A stretch of DNA of 64,000 bases from Pinus tabuliformis (Eukaryota > Streptophyta > Pinopsida > Pinales > Pinaceae): the NCBI GenBank assembly GCA_031772625.1, contig CM062820.1, positions 1,079,113,369-1,079,177,368 of the forward strand. The letters are read 5' to 3'. The notes beneath the pieces were generated by a model that had not been told where the DNA came from, did no database searches, and saw only the letters and a program-made list of their open reading frames with translations. This document shows, one piece after another, positions 36,510 to 48,282 of the stretch. Numbering within the stretch: position 1 is the first letter of the stretch; each line of letters opens with the position of its first letter. Position numbers and translations under genes: made by a program.

Positions 36510-37098
36510 ATTATAGAGATAATTGTAAACACAGAGATGCAGCAGAAATAATACTTCATTTCATTAATGTAAAATACTGAAATATGCTTACAAACAGGAA
36601 TGGAAATAAACCAACTAGGGTGATGGTAGCTTATCTCTAAGAAGAGATGTGGCGGCTACATGCCTCTGAACTATCTTACAATGAGGCTCAAGGGCCTTTT
36701 TATTATTGAACAATAAGAGCAAACCCTAAACAACCAAAACCCTAACCCGAGGAGATGTAATACCAAGAGTTTATGGGCCCCGTTGGGTGAGTTGGACAGC
36801 CAACTTCCCGGGGTCGCGACTTGGTCATATTATCTCTGTTTGACGCGCATGATAGCCCGTTGGAAAGATCTCTCCAAGGACTATGACGGAAAATTCGATT
36901 TTAAACAACAAATAGTTGGCGGTGTATTTCCCAAAAAAACGTCGTTTAGGGCCTCAAAACAGCTCCGGAAGTTTAAGACCCGAAAAACTACTAAAAATAG
37001 TAAACTGTGCTATAATTAAGGAAACTGAAAAACTGAAAGAAGCAATGGTGGGGATCCAAGTGGAATTAGCGAGTGGCCACCAATATCCACTTGGATCA
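36481..37098 (-). repeat. 5' LTR of Gypsy C
   Basis: On the minus strand it starts TGATCCAAGTGGATATTGG and ends TTTAAATCCGGATCA. It pairs with 31228-31853. The two differ by scattered substitutions and by a poly-A expansion (31655-31669) in the other copy. Confidence 0.88.
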
Positions 37099-37439
37099 CT
37101 TTCATTGTGCATTGAAAAAGTTTGTGTGTGCTCACAGGAATAGTTTAGGGAGATTGCATTAGATTTGTTCTTTGTTCTTTGATTAAAAGAATCTGATTGC
37201 TCTATCCCTACTAGCTAAGGTTTTCATTGTCAAAATTGAATGAAAAGGATGCTTATCACATTAGTTTCATTCTAGGAATTGAAAATACATCACGTGGTGA
37301 ACCTTGAAAGGCAAATTCTTAATCAAGATCAACTTAAAATTAACATCAATTAATCTAATGGAGCATTGCCATCTAATGTAAAACATTTAGAGGTTATAGG
37401 CTAGAGACGTGTTATGGCGTCGTAAAACATAGCAACTGT

Positions 37440-37650
37440 CGCTAAATTGTCTGTGATACATTCCAAGTGTGATACCTCATTCCACGTACGTGAGTATATC
37501 GTAGCTCTTCCACGTACCTTCGGGTATATAGGGCGGTGTTACAGTACGTAAAGTATATGGGAATGCTCTCACTGTGCGGTTTCGCATTAGACAACACTAA
37601 TATGGATTGGGCCTCCATGTAATTTCGGGTATATATGGGAGGCCAACTCT
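37440..37650 (+). repeat. Imperfect TACGTA / GGGTATATA(T)GGG repeats
   Basis: Four related units lie upstream of the gag ATG of Gypsy D: CCACGTACGTGAGTATAT, CCACGTACCTTCGGGTATAT, CAGTACGTAAAGTATATGGG and CCATGTAATTTCGGGTATAT. Spacing is ~40-90 bp. They fall in the presumed leader or LTR of the element and could be enhancer-like repeats. Confidence 0.5.
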
Positions 37651-37853
37651 AGGTTTCTATCCATCCTTAAGTAACTGAGTCGGCCACCTTGTACACTATG
37701 ATACACCAAACACAACATTAGGGGAGATTTCATGCCTGTACTTCTTAGTTCGCTAGGAGGTATTCTGCAGTTCATAGTTGCTTGGTAAACCTTTTTCCCT
37801 AGCTTACCCTTTTCTTTGTAATTTCTTTTTTGTAATAAAATCAATCAACAATC

Positions 37854-39724
37854 ATGGAGGAAAATCAACCCTTACCCCGTCATTCACGGAGAGCAGCGAG
37901 TAAACCACCTTTACCGCCTGAAGCTACACCTATTCGGTTAAAGCGGTCTCGTTTGACTAGATCCAATACTTCACAAACCTGTGGTTCTTCATCTGAATTA
38001 CCAGAAACACCTATACCAGTAAGTATTGTGACCCTAGTTACTCCTACGGTTACTGGTACATCTGTTACTGAAGTGGAATCTCCATAATTACCTGAGGAAA
38101 CTAGAATTGAATCTAGTGAAATGGTAACCCAAGTTTTTCAACAACAAGTTGATTCTCAATCCGAAGTTGTTCAACAAGAAATTACTTCTGAACCTGAATC
38201 TGTTCAACCAGAAGTGGATCTTGAACCCATCACTGTTCAATCAGAAGTTACTTCTGAACCAGAAGTTGTTCATGAAGCCCAACCTAAACCTATTCTTTTA
38301 CCAGAACATTTGGATCTTGAGGTGGAACAATCAGAAGTTGTTACCTTACTGGAAGAAGATCGACCGGTACATCCTCAGACATCCGTAACTATCGAGACTT
38401 CCTCTTTACCTCAGCAACAAATACCAGAAATATATTACGGACCAGACGGTGAAATTCTTCCACCTGGTTTGATTTCAATAGAAGAGGAACCTGAGGTAGA
38501 ATCACCCAGAACTCCATTCCATTTTGGAACTGGACTTTATCTATATCCTTATACTCCTCATTTTACTGCTCCTTTTGATCTTGATTACTTTCAAACACCT
38601 GTTGATTCGTTAGGAAACTTATTTGGACATTTGACTATGGCAGAGTCAACATCCCGGACCGTACCATCTGTTATGGCTACGGTAGAATCTTCTGTCGCAA
38701 CCTTTTCAACGTTTACCACGACACCTGAGTCATACTTGTATAGTGTTCCGTCCATCCCATCGAGTTACCAATATTTATCGGGAACCCACTCAGGTGTTGC
38801 TTCTATCCCTTGCTCTTCACCAATGTCCTCTACTAGAATTTTATCTGGTTCCTCATTTATGGGTACTGAACAGCTAGACCCATCAAGTTCACATTAAGTT
38901 GGTTCATCTGGTTACTGTCCTATGTATCCACTTTACACTGGACTACCCCCATATGGAGAACAATATGCACATTCTCCTTATCCTCCATTTTCTGGGGGGA
39001 AACCATATGTTGGTATACGTCGTCTTTAGGTCAGCCTAGAATGATTGTTTGCCAGTGGCAGCCAACAATGCCCGTTCAACCTAGGCTTATGTATCCATCA
39101 CAAGTTATGCAATCTGTCTTATCCATACCTACCACACCTATTATTACAGTTGTACCGTAGTCACAAGCTCAGATTGTTGTATCTCAACTTGTGCAAGTTG
39201 GCCCTTCAACCTCAGACCCCCAAGTTTCAGGTACATAGATCTAGCCTTCTCAGGCAGTTTTACAACAACCACCTGTGTCTGGTGTACAATAACTTTAGGC
39301 TAGTTTACCTTTTACTAGAACGACTCAAACTTACACTGGTTTAGTGTATTCACAACCTGGTCAACCTTACATTGGTGGGCAACAACAACTGTTAAATCAA
39401 CAACCGTTGTACCAACAACAACAACAGTTGCTTCAACAGCCTTGGCAGCCCCAATATCAACAACAACAATTCCAGCAATACCAACCTCAACATGGACTTG
39501 GACAACAATCTTATGCTGGGTTTGGTCAACAACAAGTTTATCTAGGTCCTGTTCAACAAGCCTATGCTGGGTTTGGACAACAACAAATTTACCCTGGTGC
39601 ACAACAACAACAACCTTACACCAGATTTACTCAACAAACTTACCCATATCAATATGCCTTATGTTGGGATACAAAGGCCCATTGCCTAGGCAATCCCATC
39701 TTACCCTGGATATGCTCAACCTGA
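37854..39724 (+). pseudogene. Gypsy D gag N-terminal region, P/E/V- and Q-rich
   Basis: Begins ATG 37854 (MEENQPLPRHSRRAASKPPL). One stop at 38085 and resumption in the same frame to 38897. The chain is Pro/Ser/Thr/Glu-rich with a repeated SE(P/V)E(V/S)V(Q/V) unit at 38140-38290. Stops and a shift follow. Then 39344-39724 encodes a Gln/Tyr/Gly-rich stretch with two near-repeats AYAGFGQQQ(I/V)Y. No catalytic motif; the region precedes the capsid domain. It is low-complexity and prion-like in composition. A long N-terminal extension of this type is unusual for gag but is seen here directly. Confidence 0.6.
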
Positions 39725-39818
39725 CCTCAATAGACCGTTTCCTTTCGCTGCGACACTTGAGTTACTAGATCTAAATCGGCTCACCAATGACCCAATTCTT
39801 TATGCACCTTGGTGGTCG

Positions 39819-41284
39819 ATGATTCCTCATAAGCTACCTTCTGATATTCCAAAATTCAATGGAAACCCTGGAGAAGACCTGTCCAACCATGTCATGAATT
39901 TTCATTTATGGTGTTCATCAAACTCCTTGAATGATGATTCTGTTAGACTTCATCTTTTCCAGAGAATGCTTACTGGTCCAGCTGCAAAGTGGTACATCGA
40001 GTTACCACGAGCTTCTTTCGATAACTTCATTGCCTTAGCTACCACGTTTTAACCCATTTCCAGTTACCCATACGATATGAAACTGGAACGGAACTATTAA
40101 CCAACTTTAAACAGACTACTGCTACTCATATCTTTGATCATATTCATGAGTGGCATCGTCGTCATCGAATGGTTAAAACTTTTGTTCCTGATCAGATTTT
40201 GGTTGAGTGGTTTATAAAATCCTTGCTACCATCTATCACTGAGGATGTGGCGAAAGGTGGAGTTGTCACTAAAGAGCAAGTAATTTCTCGTGCCCAATAT
40301 TTGGACTTGATTTATACACAGTCTGGCACGCTCTATGACAAGATCCCAAATGCACCCCGACCAGCTTTCACTGTTCCTCCTCCACCATCAAGTAAGGACT
40401 CTAATGCCCGCAATGGTGTGATTGGTTCTTCAAGCACACAAATGACAGGTAGATCATTTGGTCAAACAATTGCCATTTCCATTCAAACTACAAATGCACC
40501 TAATAACATTCTTACTTCCGAAATCAATGTCGTGTCATCTGATAAGGGCAAGAATGAAAAGCAACTAGGAAGTAAGAAGAAGGGGAAAAACAAGAAGAAA
40601 CAAAATAATTCCCCTCAAGAGAAATCATCTGATTCCTCTCCTTCGGCTAGGAAACCTCATTACCCATGTTTGATCTGTAATGATGAGCATTTTACGTGAG
40701 ATTGTCCTCACCGCTCCAAAGTCTCAAAGCTTCTGAAGACTTCTAATACATCTACGGTATTGACTAATCCTTTTCCAAAACTAGAGACAAATATGGTTGC
40801 TACAGACCATGCTTCCACTTCCCAAGTGCTTATGCTATCTGCCTCTAAGCTGAAAGATGATGTTTTGGTGTCAACATGAAGTAAAGATTATGGAAATCAA
40901 CCATCATTGTTGAATAACCAGGTTGATCAACCTAACCCTTTGACTTCAACTTCGAATGATCCTATTCCACCACCTATTGCACCAGAGTTAACAATAAAAC
41001 CGCCTAAGGGAGTTGTACATAAATCAACATTTAACCCTCGAGCTCGAGCTACACAGAATTATAATATAGTAGAAGATTTGGCTCAGTCACCTTCTGCTAT
41101 GTCTACACTCGAGGTACTTCAGAACTGTCCCTCCCAAAATCAGGGTTTGTTGTCAGAAATTGGTGGAATTGATCCAACTGATTCCAATCTTGTGGTTTTC
41201 AACCATGCGAGTTATACGCCACAATTATCAGCGCAATTAGCATTTTTGATTCAAGTAAATGCCTTGAATAAACTTGTTCATTGA
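39819..41284 (+). pseudogene. Gypsy D gag capsid and nucleocapsid region
   Basis: 39819-40052 encodes a retrotransposon gag core: KLPSDIPKFNGNPGEDLSNH, FQRMLTGPAAKWYIELP and FDNFIALATTF. After a stop/shift at 40050 it continues (ATGTELLTNFKQT-like, then 40169-40699 with LVEWFIKSLLPSITEDVAKG). A Lys-rich stretch and a degenerate zinc finger PCLICNDEHFT..CPHRSK (stop in place of a residue) follow at about 40660-40710. The segment 40907-41284 is a Pro/Ser-rich linker with no motif. Stops at 40697, 40877 and 41282 disable it. Confidence 0.7.
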
Positions 41285-41756
41285 ACCATTATTTACGAGG
41301 GGGCATCTACTTGTATAATGTCTATGATTTGCTGGAAAACACTTGGCTCATCACCTTTGTCACGTTCACCAACAACTTCAAAAGCTTTTGACAGTTGCAC
41401 ATATACGCCTTGTGGGATATTGAGTAATTTTCAAATCGAACTAGGAGGAAAAACAATAACTGTTGAAGTTGAGGTTGTTGACGGACCCCTTGACTACAAC
41501 ATTTTACTAGGAAGACGTGGGTTTATGCTATGGCTGCTGTGGTTTCAACATACTTTCGTATGATTGCATTCCCTCATAAAGGTGGAATCACAGTTATCGA
41601 CCAACTCGCCTTCTTCACCTCTAGTTCACAGGCTACTGAAAGCATTTTGTTGGTACACGGACCCCCACTATCTCTCCAAAAAATTGGTGTAGGTCTCTTT
41701 AAAGTTCTTCCCGAATGGGTACTTTTTCACTACCACCACCATCAAACTTGGTAGAA
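41285..41756 (+). pseudogene. Gypsy D aspartic protease
   Basis: After the stop at 41282 the frame reads TIIYEGASTCIMSM, where the catalytic D-(S/T)-G triad position has become Y-E-G, so the active site is lost or altered. It continues with GILSNFQIELGGKTI, VEVVDGPLDYNILLGR (flap/LLGR motif) and, after a +1 shift near 41525, AVVSTYFRMIAFPHKGGI. Two-frame coding is typical of the other lesions in D. Confidence 0.65.
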
Positions 41757-41759
41757 GTG

Positions 41760-43625
41760 GAAAAAGTTGAGACTTGCAACATGATATATTCCACTTCATC
41801 TGACTTAAGGAAGATTACTGTTTGGTCAATTTAGTGTCCTAAATTGCTCTACATAAATTATCAATCTAGGTATTGTAAACCAATGAAGTGTAGTGCACTG
41901 TTTGTGCTAGCTAACCCTTCTTACTTCATTGTTTTTATGTTTTATGTTGTCTTTGGGGGTTTTTGGTCTTTTAATTCCTAATGATTTACAATGTAAATTA
42001 TCAAAAGTAAATCTAACTTCCTTAAGACTGCTCAAAATCTAAAAATGAAAACAGAGCTAAGAAAGAAATGAAAACAAAGTTTCTATTCTTATTTTTACCA
42101 TTATTTCCAAATCATGAATTAAAACTGAAAGTGAAGTTTGCAATTGATGTCTAACTAATTACAGAAATAAAACAAAATGAAATATTTTGGAGAGTCTCCT
42201 TGGGATGACATTTAAGTAATTATGTACTTCATTAATCTAAGAGAACGCAAATACAAAGATGTAGAAATAACTCATTACACAGATGAAATGTTCAACCACT
42301 TAGTTAAGGATGAATTATCAACTTGAAGGGTTTTCCATACACATTCATTCACACCATGAGTTATTATTTTAAACTAAAAATGAAATGGAAAAGACAGTAA
42401 ATAACACTGATCAGTTTAATTTAGAATTTAAACTAGCAAAACAGTGAATGAAGTAAACTATCCAACAATGTATCCTTATCATTCTTCAATCCTACTCTCA
42501 TCCTGAAACAAGGTTAGTTTTTAACTAAAGAAACAAGATTACACTATTGAGTTCTATCTTCTAAACTACTGATAAGAACTAAAAAGAAATCAAGCTAAGG
42601 GAAACTGCTCTAAATTATAAACATTGTCAGTAAGAAAATGATTATAAACATTGTTTTAGAAAGAAGATGATGAATTTACAGTTAACAAGAAGAAGAAAAA
42701 TAAATAAAATGAAACCTTCTTCAGTGCAGGGGCCCTCTGCAACTGATTAGGCTACGCTTTCTCAATCAACTCCAAGAAAACTTCATTAGATGTTCATAAA
42801 AACATGCAGTCTTTTCGTATTAAAACAGGGACACAAAACGCCCAAAAATTATAAAGTCTAGAACTTCGATTTCACATTAAAACTATTACTAACTTCTTTA
42901 GTCCCTTACACAGGTATTTATATAAAAAATCATAAACTATTTGTGGAGAAAAGCATGCTACAGCCAAACACGTAAAAGACAGATATGCAGAATTTCTTCC
43001 TCGGCTGCTGGAGAAATAAATCCAAGACATGGTAACTGTTTGATTTGTTTGTACAAATGGTTGTTGGAGTCCGTAGGTACAGGTAGTTTCTCTGGATAAC
43101 GCTTCCCATCACTGTGAAATGCATTAATTAACCATGAAACAGAGTCTTGTTACCCTCGGTCTCTTTATGTTTAACTTATCCATTGACCGTAGTCTTATGC
43201 CATATTCTTTGTCGACCTAGGCTGAATGAATAGGACAGGGCCCATGTCATAATGATTTCAAAGCTTCCCATGTGGCTAGTTTCTCCTTCTGACACCTGGA
43301 ACCTGTTAGAGCATGGAGGTAGCTGCGGAATAGTGGTTAGTTGCAAAATAGGCTGCGTTCTATAGCTAATATACAAAAATTTATTCAAACAGCAAAACGT
43401 AAAAAGTATAACATGTAAATCACTAAATGTCCTCCTCAAGACAGTATATACCAATTATTAGTGATGAGAATGCATCTTTCTTATGGAAAAATAAAGAAAA
43501 GGAATGAGAAGAGTTGCTAGGGAAAGAGTAATTTTGAGGCTCAACAATTACCAATAGTTTTGAAGTTGATAGTAGTAATGAAATCATGCCGCTAAGCCCT
43601 TTTGAGCTAGCATAACAATCAATAT
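41760..43625. other. ~1.9-kb non-coding stretch inside Gypsy D
   Basis: Between protease and RT, where a complete Gypsy element would have continuous coding sequence, I see AT-rich DNA with no convincing frame. GCTAGC words occur near both ends (41909 and 43609) but no LTR, tail or target duplication stands out. It is probably another, non-autonomous insertion or decayed spacer. Confidence 0.4.
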
Positions 43626-43627
43626 TT

Positions 43628-44675
43628 TTGGCTTGTGCGGTGAACCCAAATCCATTTTTGTCAATTGTATGGGTAGATCGTTCATTAGAATATGGTACTT
43701 CCTCCGATCCTTTTTCACGTATATTTTCTACTAATGAAGAAATCATCCAATCAATGATGATGGAAGGAGAACCATGGGAATATTATCATCATCGTTCCCA
43801 TCTTCCAGATCACAAAGAAGATTATTCAAATGAACTTAATCACCCTTCAGTTGTCGATTTCCTTTCGAATTCTGTTTTCATAGATACAGTAGATTCTGAG
43901 CGAAACCTGTCAAATATCGAAGAAACTATTTCTATCAATATTTTGACCAAACCTAACATTGTAGAAAACATTCATGTTGGAAAATATTGTTCTCCATCAG
44001 AACTTGATATTTATCGTGCTCTTTTTCATGAGTTTCGAGATATATTTGCATGATCATACGAGGAGATGCCAGGAGTTGACTCTAGTATAACTGAAAATGA
44101 AATCAAAATATATCCTAACATCAAACCAGTGCGACAACACCTCCGTCCTGTTCATCCAAAGAAGGCTGCTACTATTAAAATAGAAGTTGAAAAACTTTTG
44201 CATGCTGGTTTCATTTACCCTGTTCCTCTTACTGACTGGGTTTCCAATATTGTTCTTGTCATGAAGAAATAAGGGGCAATACGGGTGTGCGTCGATTATA
44301 GGGATGTTAATCAGGACAATATTATCCTACTCCCTTTATCGACCAGATTATTGATGAATGTGTCAGATGTGAAATATTCTCATTTATGGATGGTTTTTCT
44401 GGCTATAATCATATCAATATCTGCCCGGAGGATCAATCTAAAACTAATTTTATTTGTCCATGGGGAACATTCGCTTATAGGAAACTCCCTTTTGGTTTGA
44501 AGAATGCAGGGGAAACATTTCATAGGGCAATGAACTATGCCTTCTATGACATCAAGCATATTGTTCAACCATACCTTGACGATTTACCTACTCATTCACA
44601 AAAGCAATCTGATCACCCACAGCATTTGAGAGCTATATTTTTACCGTGTCGACACTACAAAATACGATTCAATCC
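43628..44675 (+). pseudogene. Gypsy D reverse transcriptase, N-terminal part
   Basis: 43628-44053 leads into RT (LDIYRALFHEFRDIFA, then a stop). 44066-44272 has IKPVRQHLRPVHPKKA and a FIYPVPLTDWVSNIV stretch. 44285 onward has RVCVDYRDVNQD. The shifted frame from 44386 gives MDGFSGYNHINICPEDQSKT, WGTFAYRKLPFGLKNAGETF and QPYLDDLPTHSQ with the two catalytic aspartates. The sequence is cut after IRFNP at the AATCC target site of element E and resumes at 52085. The FGLKNAG...YLDDL type and general sequence fit Tat/Athila-branch elements. Confidence 0.8.
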
Positions 44676-45516
44676 TGTTAGGCAGTGGATCCCCCACGTA
44701 ACGGTTTTGGGGCTTAAAGCCCACAATTTTGGGTAAATTGTATTGTAAAGGCTCCGCAAAGTGCACGGAGCGCGAATTGTAAGGAGTCGAGTCAAAGGGT
44801 TGTCCACCCTAAAATAATTTAATGTAATGTAAAGTGAGTCGGCCTGCCCATGGTCTGTGGACCATGGGAATGTATAAATAGAGAAAAAGCTCTAAGATGA
44901 AAAGTAGGCTTTTAGCGATGAAGAGTCTTTATGAATGATTAAGCAATAAAGTGTCTGTAAGTCCATGTCTGAGGTAGGAGAGTAGATAGAGGCTTCGCAG
45001 CTATGTGCGCGGACCCTTGCAGCTGTGTGCATAGGGTAGGAGTTGGATTGTAAGCAAGAAGAAAGGATATAAATAAAGATAAGTTGGTTTCGAAATATCG
45101 TGTATCTGTTTCTGTATTTCTGTTTATGCATCTGTTACAGTTTATGGTTGCGTGCATATCTTTTTATGTTGAATGGTAATTGAAAGTATTGGGCCCACTT
45201 AATTAATTCAAGATCTATAATAATAAGCATATGAAAGAGGTAAACATTCACACTCTTCATTTAAGCCACACGAAGGTATTTGCACTAGACAGACAGCTGC
45301 GCGGAAGTAGCGCAGTGCGCAGAGTTGGATTGTGAGCCTTCCAAGACCCATCAAGACATTCCAAGGGTGCAAAAACTTGGTTCCAGCACCCTCCCATACT
45401 ACTTCGGGTGAGACCTCAGTCTGTGCTGCACGGACTGTTGCCAAAAGGGTCGATAGTCTAGGGATTTGTTTGGCTAACTCAAGACTAAACCTGGGTCAGG
45501 CCCCATCAAGCCAACA
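44676..45516 (+). repeat. 5' LTR of element E
   Basis: Starts TGTTAGGCAGTGGATCCCCC and ends CATCAAGCCAACA. Contains GTATAAATAGAG, a TATA box candidate (44873-44880), and a single copy of a GCAGCT(A/G)TGTGCGC unit that is amplified in the 3' LTR. Confidence 0.9.
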
Positions 45517-45518
45517 AA

Positions 45519-45535
45519 TGGTTCCGTTGTCGGGA
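45519..45535 (+). other. Primer binding site of element E (tRNA-Asp-like)
   Basis: TGGTTCCGTTGTCGGGA, two bases after the LTR. It resembles TGGCGCCGTTGCCGGGG, the Asp tRNA site common in Tat/Athila elements, with about four differences. Confidence 0.65.
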
Positions 45536-45553
45536 CCAGGATCTTCCTAAGGG

Positions 45554-45995
45554 ATGTCTGATGTCAGAACGTTGGAATCCAACGAAGAAAGAAGTTGAAG
45601 ACTGGTTGATTAACAAGATCCACGAGTTCGCGACACAGGAGAACAGGGACTCGTGAATATCTAGGGAACAGTGGTTAGATCGTTACCTATATACAGAAGT
45701 GCATGAAATTTTCTTCGCGTCTTTCCCGGTCGAGCTGTATGAGTGGATCGCGAAGTTAGTAGACAACCAAGGAAGGTGTAGATTGGATAAGCCAATAGTG
45801 TGGACTCTAGAGTTAGTGTGCAGACTAGAAGCATCAAAGGATAAGATCACGTGTGTCGTAGATCATTGGCTGGATCAAATTATAGGCAGATTCATTACTG
45901 AGTTCGCGATCGATACAACTGTCAGTTACAGCGAGGCAGAGCGAAGATTTCTTAAGGGTCCGCGAGGTAAGTATATTAGATCTCTAAGTACTTAG
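45554..45995 (+). pseudogene. Element E leading ORF, unknown
   Basis: ATG at 45554 begins MSDVRTLESNEE; two stops and a shift precede the open part 45699-45995, which reads MHEIFFASFPVELYEWIAKL...LVCRLEASKDK and ends KYIRSLST. It lies between the primer site and gag, a place where the gag N-terminus would be expected. I recognise no domain. It may be a matrix-like N-terminal gag part. Confidence 0.4.
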
Positions 45996-46039
45996 ATTAA
46001 AATGTTGTTGTGTGAGAAACGGGTCATGCGAGTAAATTG

Positions 46040-47460
46040 ATGTTGGGGACTACGCGAAGTGGAAAACCATTTAGAAGTGAAGAGCTACGGGATAGTCCTT
46101 TGATTTCATCGCGAAAGGAAAGCGCGGAGGAGCTCACGACAGTTTTGCCGAGGAGCGCGGTAAGTTTGATAAGAGTGGGAATCCCGCGATTGCCATCACC
46201 ACCCACACCGCCACCCGCCTCACCGTTCTCCCCAACATCTCCACCCACTCCACCTCTGCGACCATCACCGTTCAGTATGGCAAGTGAAATTAAGCTACCA
46301 GTGTTCAAGGGCGTAGGAAACGAAGATCCCGATCAATTCTGGTTTGTGGTACACGCAGTATGGGAAGCGCATGGTGTAACAGATGATAACATTAAGAAGG
46401 CGACCCTGGTGAGCACGCTGCAAGACCACGCATTGACATGGTACATTAAATATTCTAATGATCACCCGAACGCTGGGATCGCAGAAGTGTATGTTGCACT
46501 GAATAGGGAGTTTAGCAAACCAAAGTCAGAAACTCAGTTGATTATCGGACTCAAGGAAAGCGCAATTCTCCTGGGAAAGACTCCCTGGGACTTGGATCAG
46601 AGATTAAAGAGCATGATTCGCGAGACGAATATGACATTGTCTGATGCACAACATCACGCTTGGTTCATAGCCTCGTTATCACCATATTTGAGAACAACGC
46701 TGACACAACAGAAGTTGACCACGCAAGGCGAAGTGTTGGAGATGGCAATGAGGCTGCATGAGACACCAATTCAAGATTCGGTGTTGGGGGTTCAATAGAT
46801 TCACGCGTAGTTGCAGAATCTATGTCTGGAAATGAAGAGCCTGAAGCAAGAAATAACTGCACAACCTGAAGTACACGAAGAGGTATGGTGCATTAAGTGT
46901 AAGGGAGAAGGCCATGACAAGGATCATTGCCCTATGTTCGCGAATTACTTGGCAGCGGGAGGACCGATGCCGCTGAGGCCAGAGGCACAGTTAGGGCCCA
47001 GCGCGGTTCCTACCTTGTGGTGCGTGATATGCCAAATAGGAGGAAAGCACAATACCAACAACTGTCATTTATTGTAGAAGTACACGCAGATGTCGCAACA
47101 ACTTTTTTGTAACTTTTGTAGATCGATAGGGCATGATGAGCATACTATCTAAGTTATGAATTAATGATGGATCGAACACTTGCCTATAGAATGCAGACCG
47201 AGACGCGAGGTCAGGATCCAGCTGAAGCGATAATGCATAGAGGATTCCAAGGACATGGATGAGGGCAAGGAGGAATGGGACCTGGAAGATGGCGCGAACA
47301 AGTGATCTGTTATAACTGTGGAGGACCTGGGCACTACATGCGTGACTGTACGAATCCGACAAGAATATGTTGTACGTACTGCTCTCAGTTTGATCATGAA
47401 GTGGTAGATTGTCCTATACTGATTGCACAGATGCATGATAAAGGGGTCCTTCAGACACCA
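46040..47460 (+). pseudogene. Element E gag with multiple zinc knuckles
   Basis: ATG 46040. Pro-rich segment (residues ~55-75), then MASEIKLPVFKGVGNEDPDQ, FVVHAVWEAHGV and HALTWYIKYSNDHP, the Gypsy capsid core, ending at a TAG at 46796. Coding goes on after it: CIKCKGEGHDKDHC (46880s), CVICQIGGKHNTNNC (47020s), a third CNFCRSIGHDEHT lacking its last cysteine (~47110), then in the frame from 47275 CYNCGGPGHYMRDC and CCTYCSQFDHEVVDC. Five CCHC-like fingers in one gag is more than the usual one or two. Stops and shifts between the third and fourth suggest decay. Confidence 0.75.
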
Positions 47461-48270
47461 CCTACTCAGAATGTGAAAATGATGAGATCGGAACCACAGG
47501 AAGAAGGACCGACCGTGAATATGATGCTTAGAAGTGGCAACGCGACAGGAGAAGATAAGGGGAAACAACCTGAAGAAGATCACTGGGTGCGAAAGGCTCC
47601 TATGAAAGAGCCCGAATTCGATTTGGAGAGCGCAAAAAGAACCTTTATGGAAGCTAAGAAGAGCTTCGCGGAAGCCTCCACATCAAGTAGTCAGGATCAA
47701 ACAGAGGCAGGAATGGATCCTTCTATGCTTACTACCTTTTTGGAGACCTGTATGAAGTTTCTACGCAACAGTAGAGAGGTAAAGGGGCTACAGGAACTTA
47801 TTACTAGGTGCGCGGGATCTGGAGAACCACGGAGGGTCTGGAAAGTAGGGAAACATGCCTCACGCATAGGAAGAGAGATGAGGTTGATTACGCAGATAGG
47901 AGAATACAAGATGGATCAAGTCATTTTGAAGTTGGGGTCAGATGCCAATGTACTGCCGAAACAGACCTGGGAGCGAATGGGGAAGCCCACACTATAGTGT
48001 TCTCCCATTCAGTTACGGATGGCAAACCAGTAGAAAATTATACCGATGGGAAGAATGCAAGGGGTCGTTGTTGATATTGAAGGCGCAAGCGCATTAGCTA
48101 ACTTTGAGGTAATAGAGATTGTGGACGATAGAAATCCCTATCCTGCATTGTTGGGCATCAATTGGGCTACAGATATGAATGGGATTATTAATTTAAAGAA
48201 GTGCGAGATGATTTTCGAAAAGAAATCATTACGTGTGGTCGTACCCCTAGATCCTGCTGAAGGTAAGTGA
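47461..48270 (+). pseudogene. Element E protease region, broken
   Basis: The frame from 47275 continues as an acidic linker to about 47880, then YKMDQVILKLGSDANVLPKQ, where the protease catalytic D-S-G is replaced (L-G-S), followed by a stop at 47995. Coding similarity resumes at 48046-48270: VVVDIEGASALANFEVIEIV and PYPALLGINWATDMNGIINL, the C-terminal LLG motif of a Tat/Athila type protease. In complete relatives RT follows here. In E a new block begins. Confidence 0.6.
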
Positions 48271-48282
48271 TATACTGAGCCG

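Larger units (their letters stand above)
31228..37098 (-). mobile_element. Gypsy chromovirus C, minus strand, degenerate
   Basis: An LTR retrotransposon read from right to left. 5' LTR 36481-37098 and 3' LTR 31228-31853, with a primer site next to the former and a polypurine tract (AAGGGGGGAGGAA on the minus strand) next to the latter. Domains are in the usual Ty3/Gypsy order with a chromodomain-like C-terminus. About a dozen stops or shifts break the frame. The flanking 5-mers CTTGT (31223-31227) and CTTTC (37099-37103) match at only 3 of 5 positions, so the target duplication is eroded or the boundary has been altered. Confidence 0.88.
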
